11,992 bases of DNA from Candidatus Magasanikiibacteriota bacterium (GTDB taxonomy: Bacteria; Patescibacteriota; Patescibacteriia; Magasanikbacterales; GWA2-37-8). The notes beneath the pieces are model-generated. The model saw nothing but the letters and a program-made list of their open reading frames with translations, was not told the origin of the DNA and did not search any database. This document shows positions 1-5,958 of this stretch, in pieces (the stretch's first letter is position 1; each line of letters starts with the position of its first letter). The position numbers and the translations under genes were made by a program. The stretch is from contig CAIOJG010000097.1 in the NCBI GenBank assembly GCA_903858555.1, forward strand, positions 1 to 11,992, written 5' to 3'.

Positions 1-234
1 CGCGTTATTCACAAAAATAATTGCACCGTTTTTATCTGTGGCCACCACTCCATCTCCGATACTGCCCAACATTGCTTCTTCGCGTGCCTTGTCAATTTGA
101 GCGATTAATTCGTTTTTTTTAAAATCCTTAATTAATGAACTTGAGCGTCGACCAACAGAAAAATATAAAACCAAAAGAAATATAATAAATATCCATTCGG
201 TAAACAGCATCAGGCTAATAGTTGAGATATACAT
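1..234 (-). CDS. Membrane-anchored PAS-domain sensor, N-terminal fragment (3' end beyond window)
   Basis: Reading the minus strand from an ATG at 234 gives 78 open codons that run off the window edge. Residues about 7-28 form one hydrophobic membrane segment (ending FLLVLYFSVG), followed by two arginines and a charged helix (residues about 36-53). Next comes the start of a PAS domain with the typical pattern GSIGDGVVATDKNG followed by FVNNA. The likely product is a sensor histidine kinase or another PAS-output protein, with the PAS domain in the cytoplasm; the output domain lies outside the window, so this cannot be decided. The gene starts 3 bases after the stop of the last pilin gene and has no promoter of its own in that gap, so it is probably co-transcribed with the pilins. 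No Shine-Dalgarno motif is visible. A regulatory link to the pilus is inferred from position only. Confidence 0.8.
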   Translation of the reverse strand, partial: MYISTISLMLFTEWIFIIFLLVLYFSVGRRSSSLIKDFKKNELIAQIDKAREEAMLGSIGDGVVATDKNGAIIFVNNA

Positions 235-237
235 ACT

Positions 238-1935
238 TTATTTGGTTACGCTAATGGCCTGTCCATTTTCTGGTGAACAAGCTTGGACATTTATTCTACC
301 GCCGGCTGTTTTTTGAACCGCATAATACGTTTGACTATTGCTGCCGACTTTTGGATCAAACGGAATTGAATTAATATAGATTGGAGTTAAGGACGAAGAC
401 ATGTCCAAACAAGCACTAGCGGTTGTTGATGTGCTTGAAGTCTGACCACCGCTTCCACCGCTAGCTGCCACGACCCCGCCAATCGCCACACTTTTTAATT
501 CTGGCGTCAATGCGGAATCGGTGGTATCAAAAAAAGATTTGTATTGGAAATATCGATTATTGGCAATATTGCTTAGAGAAAAAGATGGTGTCGAATTACT
601 AGTATTATTAATTTCTGAATAATAAGTACCAGCCGTACCATCTGGACCACTAAAAGTTCCGTCCGAACAATCGGCATTTGCACAAGAACGTACCTGATAT
701 TTCAAACTCAAAGCGCCACGTTTATATTGATCGGAAATCTCAGTAGCGGAAAGCGCGCGATTATACAGAGCAACTTCATCAATATATCCTTTAAACCAAT
801 CGGAAGGAATTATATTTGAATCAACACCAATACGCCAAGGCCTGGTATTACCAAAATCATTAGTCATAGTCGCTGCATTATATGTAACAACCGATGGAGC
901 CAGAGAACCGTCAACGTAAATTTTTAAACCAGAAGCAGTTTTACTGCCATCATAAGTTGCAACAACATAATGCCACTGACTGGATGTAAAAGCGCTGGCA
1001 GCAGTAATACCAATAAGATTGCCAGCTGAATCTACCATAGATATAGCCAATTTATTACCAGATGCTGTAAACCACACACCGTTGTACGGCGCAGCCTCCA
1101 AAGCATCTTGGAAAATTACATTAGGTGCGGTACCGATAGTATAAATCCAAGCCGATAGAGTCATTGGCAAATTTGGATGCATAGTCATACTGGCAGTTTT
1201 TGGAATTTCTATATATTGCTTCACGCCATCAAAACTCATCGCTCCATTAAATTTTCCTGTCGTAATTGACGGACAACTAGCACCACTGCAACTGCCATTG
1301 TTATTATTTCCAGAACCATCCATAAAAGTTGTGACACCGCTGCCTTCATCTAAATGCCCCAAAAACACATTGCCAGACATACTGGCATTTCCAGTTGGAT
1401 AACCGGTTTCGGTAGTGGCATTATTTGGCAGTGCTTTTCCGGTTGGGCGATTTGGCACCCAGGCCAAAGTGGACCAAGTAGCCGCCGCGGCTGCATCTTT
1501 GACGTCCGATATATATGTTCCGGAAGTTTGGCCTGTTACTAAATTTAGCAAACTATTTGCAGTATTATAAACAGTATTCAAAAACACACCGGCAAAAGTT
1601 GACTGAGTAATATCATTAAAAGATACCAGACCGCCACCATTCCCCACGACTACAGTCCCACCACCAGAACCACAAGATACACCACAACCAGACAACGCCG
1701 TACCCAACATTTTTAAATTTGTATCAATACCGCTTGGAAATAAACCATTATTGTCTATTGAATATTGGTAGATTGCGTTTACAATCGCACTCACATCCGA
1801 CTGTCTAGCCGCATTCCTAGTCACCCCCAATTGTTTTCCAGGATTGATAGCAATAATAACAATGCCGGCCAAAATTGCGATGGCCGCCACGACTAAAAGA
1901 ATTTCTAGCAATGTAAAACCGGCTTGTTTTTTCAT
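238..1935 (-). CDS. Large type IV pilin-like protein with LamG and Fn3-like domains
   Basis: 565 residues. The class III prepilin signal is MKKQAG, cleaved before F7, with the conserved Glu at mature position 5 and a hydrophobic helix to about residue 36. Residues 37-89 are the rest of a pilin N-terminal region. A Gly-rich linker and a conserved region (WVPNRPTGKALP) lead to a LamG/concanavalin-like domain at about 186-405. It opens with LGHLDEGSG, contains WHYVVATYDGS, and closes with IDEVALYNRALSATE. Residues about 408-487 resemble an Fn3-type beta sandwich (SLKYQVRSC...RYFQYKSFF). Residues 508-565 match the C-terminal end of the neighbouring 146-residue pilin. Cysteines occur in pairs: C84/C88, C216/C221, C418/C423 and C509/C553. 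The probable role is a glycan- or protein-binding pilus subunit displayed outside the cell; the ligand is unknown. The gene starts 8 bases after the small pilin stop and is a close paralogue of the gene at 2431-4110. Confidence 0.9.
   Translation of the reverse strand: MKKQAGFTLLEILLVVAAIAILAGIVIIAINPGKQLGVTRNAARQSDVSAIVNAIYQYSIDNNGLFPSGIDTNLKMLGTALSGCGVSCGSGGGTVVVGNGGGLVSFNDITQSTFAGVFLNTVYNTANSLLNLVTGQTSGTYISDVKDAAAAATWSTLAWVPNRPTGKALPNNATTETGYPTGNASMSGNVFLGHLDEGSGVTTFMDGSGNNNNGSCSGASCPSITTGKFNGAMSFDGVKQYIEIPKTASMTMHPNLPMTLSAWIYTIGTAPNVIFQDALEAAPYNGVWFTASGNKLAISMVDSAGNLIGITAASAFTSSQWHYVVATYDGSKTASGLKIYVDGSLAPSVVTYNAATMTNDFGNTRPWRIGVDSNIIPSDWFKGYIDEVALYNRALSATEISDQYKRGALSLKYQVRSCANADCSDGTFSGPDGTAGTYYSEINNTSNSTPSFSLSNIANNRYFQYKSFFDTTDSALTPELKSVAIGGVVAASGGSGGQTSSTSTTASACLDMSSSLTPIYINSIPFDPKVGSNSQTYYAVQKTAGGRINVQACSPENGQAISVTK
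1828..1920 (-). repeat. Pilin N-helix coding repeat, copy in downstream large pilin
   Basis: This 93-base segment encodes the mature N-terminal helix, starting FTLLEILLVV and ending NPGKQL, nearly identical in all three adjacent pilins (one Ile/Val change). A 23-base block at 1865-1887 is identical to 2308-2330. It marks tandem gene duplication. Confidence 0.85.
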
Positions 1936-1943
1936 TTTTATTT

Positions 1944-2384
1944 TTATCTAGTAACACTAATAACCACACTATTTTCTGCCGCCGTAGCACTAACTGTGAT
2001 ACGCCCATTGACACTTTGTGAAATTCTATAACCGGTTCCGTTTGCGCTTGAAGCGGTTGGATCGGTTGGAATAGAGGTCAAGTAAGTCTCATTATTAGAA
2101 AGTACGGATAAATCAACTAAACCGCCGCAGCTACCCCCGGTTTTACAAATCTCAATTGGAGTCTGTATGATGCCGGATGGTAGAGTCCCTTTATTATCTA
2201 TAGAGTATTGATAAACCGCGTTTAAAATTGTGTTTACGTTTACTCTTCTTTGCGCGTTGCGAGTGTCGGCCAATTGTTTGCCTGGATTAATAGCGATAAT
2301 AACAATACCGGCCAAAATTGCGATGGCCGCGACTACAAGTAAAATTTCCAAAAGGGTAAAGCCTTTTTTATTTAAGTTTTTCAT
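1944..2384 (-). CDS. Minimal type IV pilin (candidate major subunit)
   Basis: 146 residues. The leader MKNLNKKG is followed by FTLLE and the same hydrophobic helix as both large neighbours, ending in NPGKQL at residue 38. The globular part is short: a helix extension to about residue 64, a loop with C80 and C86, and a C-terminal beta region (YLTSIPTDP, GYRISQSVNGRI, then AEN...ISVTR). Both ends align with the first ~89 and last ~58 residues of the large pilins, so this looks like the plain scaffold without the LamG-Fn3 insert. Its size fits a classic fibre-forming pilin, PilA/PilE or GspG-like. It could equally be another minor pilin; there is no direct evidence of abundance. It lies 46 bases downstream of one large pilin and 8 upstream of the other. 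The start ATG at 2384 is preceded by an AT-rich tract without a Shine-Dalgarno motif. Confidence 0.9.
   Translation of the reverse strand: MKNLNKKGFTLLEILLVVAAIAILAGIVIIAINPGKQLADTRNAQRRVNVNTILNAVYQYSIDNKGTLPSGIIQTPIEICKTGGSCGGLVDLSVLSNNETYLTSIPTDPTASSANGTGYRISQSVNGRITVSATAAENSVVISVTR
2271..2363 (-). repeat. Pilin N-helix coding repeat, copy in small pilin
   Basis: Second copy of the helix-coding segment, in the 146-residue pilin. The protein is identical to the copy at 1828-1920 over 31 residues; DNA differs mainly at third codon positions. Confidence 0.85.
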
Positions 2385-2430
2385 ATTTATTTTATGAATT
2401 ATTAGTAAATTAATTTAATAAAAAATAATA

Positions 2431-4110
2431 TTATCTTGTCACACTAATAGATTGTCCATTTTCCGCTGAACATGCCTGCACATTTATTCTGCCTCCGGGT
2501 GTTTTTTGAATCGCGTAATAAGTTTGACTGTTGCTTCCAATTTTTGGATCAAATGGTAATGAAGTAATATAACTCGGAGCCAACAATGACGAAAGATCCA
2601 AACAAGCAGCCGCGGTCTGTGGACCAGAATTTTGTGTTATCACCCCAACCGAGCCACCGGTACTACCACTAATTATAACACTTTTTATCTCCGGAGTTAA
2701 AGCGGAATCAGAGCTACTCAAAAAAGATTTATACTGAAAATATCTATTACCAGCAATGCCACTAAGCGAAAAAGATGGCGTAGAAATAGTATTATTATCA
2801 ATCTCTGAATAATAACTATTGGCTGTGCCATCTGGACCCACAAAATTTGCATTATCCGAGCAATCAGCATTGGCACAAGATTTAGCTTGAAATTTCAAAC
2901 TCAAAGCACCCCGTTTATACATATCAGAAACCTCAGTTGCGGAAAGAGCGCGATTAAAAACTGCTGTTTCATCAATTGTACCCTGAAAAAACTCACCGAC
3001 TTTATATGTATTATTTCCAAATTGTAAATTTCCACCAACACAAGTAGAGTTACCAAGTTCTACCCCATTTCGATATAGCCTAAGAATTGAGCCATCGTAA
3101 GTACCAGTCAAATTTATCCATTGATTTCTGTCCGCAGGTTCAGAATAAGGAATATGTAAAAAACATGATGTCCAACCACCACTATCTTTTATAATCCATT
3201 TGTAAGATAAAACACCACCATACCAATCATGATAAAGAATAACGCCTGCAGAATTTGCAAAACCAAGGTTTAATACCACCGGATTGATGTCGGTCCCAAA
3301 GCCACTCCTATTTATCCAGGCAGATGCTGTAATTTTATTAGTAAAATTACTAGCGCTAAAGGTACCGGTAATTAATTTTGTCCCATCAAAACTGCCGGCT
3401 GTGCCATATTTACCAGTGACTCCCATTGTTGGACAAACTGTTCCACTGCAAGCGCCGACATTATTACTGCCAGAACTATCGGCAAATGTGGTCGCCCCAC
3501 TACTTTCGTCCAAATGCATCAAAAACACATTGCCGGCCATATTCATATTGCCGGTTGGATAACCGGTTTCAGAAGCCACGCTATTTGGCAACGCTTTGCC
3601 GGTAGGGCGATTTGGCACCCAAGATAAAGTTGACCAGGTAGCGCTAGTGCTCGCATCTTTAATATCTGAAATATACGAACCAGAAGTTTGACCAGAAGTA
3701 ATATTCAACAAGCTACTTCCGGTGTTGTATGTAGTATTAGAGAAAGCGCCAACAAATGTTGACTGACTATTATCGTTGATAGCTATTGTACTGCCACTAC
3801 TCCCACCACTGCTAGTACTGGTACCAAAACCACAAGACACATTACAACCGGAAGCGGCAGTGCCAAGCATTTTTAAATTAGTATCAATGCTAGACGGAAA
3901 CAAACCGTTGTTATCTAAAGAATATTGATAGACCGCATTGAGAATAGTACTAACATCACTTTGACGAGCCGCGTTTCTAATAGTCGCCAGCTGTTTACCT
4001 GGATTAATGGCAACGATAACAATACCGGCTAAAATCGCAATAGCGGCCACAACCAGTAATATTTCTAAAAGCGTAAAACCAGAATTAATTTTAGAAATTT
4101 TATTATTCAT
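2431..4110 (-). CDS. Large type IV pilin-like protein with divergent LamG and Fn3-like domains
   Basis: 559 residues from the ATG at 4110. An ATG nine bases upstream (4119) is in frame but lies within the promoter, only two bases past the TATAAT box, so transcripts should not contain it. Residue numbers below count from 4119, so subtract 3 for the preferred start. The leader ends in G14, followed by FTLLE and the shared helix to residue 44. LamG spans about 192-404, from VFLMHLDESSG through LTGTYDGS to IDETAVFNRALSATE. An Fn3-like region covers about 407-484, and the pilin-like C-terminus covers 505-562. The scaffold is highly similar to the protein at 238-1935, but residues about 247-379, the lectin core, are strongly different. 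An extra cysteine pair (C319, C360) occurs only here. Likely an adhesive pilus subunit with a binding specificity different from its paralogue; that is inference. Confidence 0.9.
   Translation of the reverse strand: MNNKISKINSGFTLLEILLVVAAIAILAGIVIVAINPGKQLATIRNAARQSDVSTILNAVYQYSLDNNGLFPSSIDTNLKMLGTAASGCNVSCGFGTSTSSGGSSGSTIAINDNSQSTFVGAFSNTTYNTGSSLLNITSGQTSGSYISDIKDASTSATWSTLSWVPNRPTGKALPNSVASETGYPTGNMNMAGNVFLMHLDESSGATTFADSSGSNNVGACSGTVCPTMGVTGKYGTAGSFDGTKLITGTFSASNFTNKITASAWINRSGFGTDINPVVLNLGFANSAGVILYHDWYGGVLSYKWIIKDSGGWTSCFLHIPYSEPADRNQWINLTGTYDGSILRLYRNGVELGNSTCVGGNLQFGNNTYKVGEFFQGTIDETAVFNRALSATEVSDMYKRGALSLKFQAKSCANADCSDNANFVGPDGTANSYYSEIDNNTISTPSFSLSGIAGNRYFQYKSFLSSSDSALTPEIKSVIISGSTGGSVGVITQNSGPQTAAACLDLSSLLAPSYITSLPFDPKIGSNSQTYYAIQKTPGGRINVQACSAENGQSISVTR
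3988..4080 (-). repeat. Pilin N-helix coding repeat, copy in upstream large pilin
   Basis: Third copy of the helix-coding segment. The protein has Val in place of one Ile; the DNA is more diverged at silent sites than the other two copies are from each other. Confidence 0.8.
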
Positions 4111-4130
4111 AATTGCCATATATTATACCA
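4108..4130 (-). promoter_or_regulatory. Extended -10 promoter for the pilin genes, near-leaderless
   Basis: On the minus strand a TATAAT box (4122-4127) is preceded by TGG (4128-4130), giving an extended -10 element. Six bases further on, transcription would start near 4115/4114, only 4-5 bases before the ATG at 4110. No good -35 hexamer lies 16-18 bases upstream, which is tolerated by extended -10 promoters. An 11-base imperfect palindrome (ACAAA-A-TTTGT, 4130-4140) abuts the box and could be an operator, but it is short and AT-rich. This promoter would let the three pilins be expressed separately from the assembly genes. Confidence 0.6.
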
Positions 4131-4150
4131 CAAATTTTGTCCAAACTGAA

Positions 4151-4567
4151 CTAAAAATCTGATACTTCCTGCCAAGAATCCACTACCGCCAAAGGGTCTA
4201 TCTGACTAACGACAACCTTTACTTTTTTAATCACTGAACCGACAATAGCCGTGGACTGAACCGTACGGCCCTGCTCTGAATTTATAATAATTTCATAGTT
4301 ACAGATTTGACCATCAATTTGCACGCTCCCCGCTCCAACCGATATCGAACAAAGTTGGATGTGATTTAAGGCAGATTCAACACAAGCATCGGCCAAAGTT
4401 TTAGCCTGGGCCGATTGTTCCAGCAAGTAACTATTTTGGTACGAATACAAACCGGATAAAATCAAATACAAAGCCACTGATAAGCCAAAAGCCCCAACGA
4501 TTAACACACCGATGAGCACCGCAAAACCGGAATTATTTTTTTGATTAGCGGATATTGGCCGTTGCAT
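4151..4567 (-). CDS. Minor pseudopilin, GspK/PilX-like
   Basis: 138 residues from the ATG at 4567. A GTG at 4579 would add four residues, but ATG gives a normal 14-residue leader. The prepilin-type signal NNSG is followed by FAVLIGVLIVGAFGLSVALY, a membrane helix. Mature position 5 is Ile, not the usual Glu; absence of Glu5 is known for GspK, the tip subunit of the type II pseudopilus. The helix runs into LEQSAQAKTLADACVESAL, close to the conserved Ala-Cys-Glu-Ala pattern of PilX/GspK N-terminal regions. The globular part is short and carries three cysteines counting that in DACVES. The gene overlaps the end of the GspJ-like gene by 23 bases, which suggests coupled translation. Expected role: cap or initiator of the pilus tip complex together with the three preceding pseudopilins. 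It ends in TAG, just upstream of the pilin promoter. Confidence 0.75.
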   Translation of the reverse strand: MQRPISANQKNNSGFAVLIGVLIVGAFGLSVALYLILSGLYSYQNSYLLEQSAQAKTLADACVESALNHIQLCSISVGAGSVQIDGQICNYEIIINSEQGRTVQSTAIVGSVIKKVKVVVSQIDPLAVVDSWQEVSDF

Positions 4568-5045
4568 AAAAAGTTTCACTATAACTATACTGATTTAACC
4601 CGGATAAATTATTGTAATTTAAATCAAATTGAATTTTGATAGAATCGTGCGAAGGTACACCTAAATTTTTCACCTGCCAATTGGAGACCTGAATAGTGGT
4701 TGGATTTAAAAAATAATCTTTACTATTTTTATTTAAAAACAAGGTAGTGCTGGTCAAACTTATTTGTTCTATTTGACCATTCATATCTTGGAATTGTAAA
4801 ACTGCAGCTTCGCTACCCACCGCTGGAGAATTAATGACTTTAGCATTATTTATTTCTTGAGTGACAAGCTGAATAATCTGGGCACCCTGCTGCTCTATCA
4901 AACTAACAGTTTGGTTTTTTACTCTAGATTGTATTAGTAACGCCACCAAAGAAACTACAGATAATAAAATTATGCTGGCAATAAAAACGTATAGCAACAA
5001 CTCCACCAGAGTAAAACCTTGATTGTTATTTTTAGTATGTTGCAT
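4545..5045 (-). CDS. Minor pseudopilin, GspJ/PilW-like
   Basis: 166 residues. The leader MQHTKNNNQG is followed by FTLVELLLYVFIASIILLSV, a standard class III signal with Glu at position 5. The continuing helix (SRVKNQTVSLIEQQGAQII, then QEINNAK) is typical of GspJ/PilW family members. The rest is predicted beta-rich, with the pattern LQFQDMNGQIEQISL...TTLFLN that recurs in this family. It lies 4 bases after the GspI/PilV-like gene and overlaps the next gene. In the type II system GspI, GspJ and GspK form the tip trimer, and the same gene order is kept here. Assignment to J rather than another minor pilin rests on the helix pattern and gene order, not on a database search. Confidence 0.8.
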   Translation of the reverse strand: MQHTKNNNQGFTLVELLLYVFIASIILLSVVSLVALLIQSRVKNQTVSLIEQQGAQIIQLVTQEINNAKVINSPAVGSEAAVLQFQDMNGQIEQISLTSTTLFLNKNSKDYFLNPTTIQVSNWQVKNLGVPSHDSIKIQFDLNYNNLSGLNQYSYSETFYATANIR

Positions 5046-5049
5046 AAAA

Positions 5050-5517
5050 TTAATTTGTCGGACAAAATTCTGTACTCGTGCCAGTACTGGTGGCCGTACG
5101 CCAATCAGTCAATAAAGTTGAAAAAGAAATATCAACCAAACCGGCGCCAGACTGTTTCCATTGGACTTTTGAAGTGATTTGTTTGGTTTGTGTATTGATA
5201 TCGGCAATAGAAACGGTACGCGTAAAAATATCAATAACCTCGGGTGTAGGTACCAAACTCCACTGACCGGTGGCGGACAAACCAAAATCTCCAACTGTTA
5301 AGTTGGCAAAACTTTGATCACGAATACTACGGGCCGCTTCTAAACCTTCTTGGGCCAGATAAATTGCTCTGGTTCTCTGCGCGCCGCGCACTGTGCTTTC
5401 CTGACCATAGGTCAAAATCCCTAAAAAAATAATCGACAGCATCGCCAAAACGCCACTGGCCAGAACTATCTCTACCAGTGAAAAACCATTGCCAATATTT
5501 TTGTTAATTTTCGTCAT
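5050..5517 (-). CDS. Minor pseudopilin, GspI/PilV-like
   Basis: 155 residues. The leader ends GNG before FSLVEIVLASGVLAMLSIIF, with Glu at mature position 5. The segment RAIYLAQEGLEAARSIRD is characteristic of PilV/GspI-type proteins, where the helix emerges from the membrane. The C-terminal half has beta strands ending in the motif SKVQWKQSG, common in this group, and a Thr/Ser-rich tail with a single Cys near the C-terminus. It starts 2 bases after the GspH-like stop and is followed 4 bases later by the GspJ-like gene. It is expected to be processed by a prepilin peptidase (PilD), which is not encoded in this window, and to act in the tip complex that primes fibre assembly. Confidence 0.8.
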   Translation of the reverse strand: MTKINKNIGNGFSLVEIVLASGVLAMLSIIFLGILTYGQESTVRGAQRTRAIYLAQEGLEAARSIRDQSFANLTVGDFGLSATGQWSLVPTPEVIDIFTRTVSIADINTQTKQITSKVQWKQSGAGLVDISFSTLLTDWRTATSTGTSTEFCPTN

Positions 5518-5519
5518 AA

Positions 5520-5957
5520 TTATTGAATATCAACAATACCCAGTTCGCTAACTAAGACATTTTTTTTACGGCCATCCAAATGAGTTATCAGTAACGTACC
5601 GGACGCAGTCGTCCATCCAGAATTTTTATCAAACACTACTTCTGACAGACCGGATAAATTTACAGCGGCAGACAAATTATAATTCTCATCAAAACTTTGA
5701 TCACGAGAAGAAAAATTATTACCTTTAAAAACAGTCACGGTACTACTCACCATTTCAACCCCCCAAGCCGAATCACCATCAACCGCTTGAGCGCGGATCT
5801 GCCCACGACGCAGCACATCACCAATGGTAGTAGCCGCAATTGTCACTTCATTTTCAGCTTGCAAAGACAAGTACATTGGCGCGGAAATGGCCGCTAGTAG
5901 CGCTATTAAACTAACTGATAATAACAATTCCAAAAGCGTAAAGCCATCTTTTTTCAT
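5520..5957 (-). CDS. Minor pseudopilin, GspH/FimT-like
   Basis: 145 residues. A very short leader, MKKDG, precedes FTLLELLLSVSLIALLAAIS, with Glu at mature position 5. The following helix includes TTIGDVLRRGQIRAQA, and the C-terminal beta domain ends in a Gly-Arg turn and strand (DGRKKNVLVSELGIVDIQ), which is the usual GspH/FimT ending. It starts 1 base after the pilC stop, so it is almost certainly in the same operon, and it is the first of four consecutive pseudopilin genes in the order H-I-J-K. Expected role: minor pilin just below the tip complex. The family call is from motif and order; the distinction between FimT and GspH cannot be made here. Confidence 0.8.
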   Translation of the reverse strand: MKKDGFTLLELLLSVSLIALLAAISAPMYLSLQAENEVTIAATTIGDVLRRGQIRAQAVDGDSAWGVEMVSSTVTVFKGNNFSSRDQSFDENYNLSAAVNLSGLSEVVFDKNSGWTTASGTLLITHLDGRKKNVLVSELGIVDIQ

Positions 5958-5958
5958 A

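Noticed and set aside
1354..1542. Open frames on the plus strand within the pilin and other genes
   Set aside because: All plus-strand frames lie antisense to well-supported genes, have low-complexity or unfamiliar translations, and lack promoters or family motifs.
2385..2430. AT-only palindrome TAAATTAATTTA and T-runs between two pilin genes, as a terminator or hairpin
   Set aside because: No GC pairs in the stem and no clear T-tract after it; in such AT-rich sequence it is expected by chance.
2385..2455. Possible promoter for the small pilin (GTGACA followed by a TATTAA-like box)
   Set aside because: The -10 match is poor and it lacks the GGTATAAT form of the three good promoters; co-transcription from the 4122-4127 promoter explains expression.
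4130..4140. ACAAA-A-TTTGT as a repressor operator
   Set aside because: Arms are only five bases and AT-rich; no second copy was seen at the other promoters.
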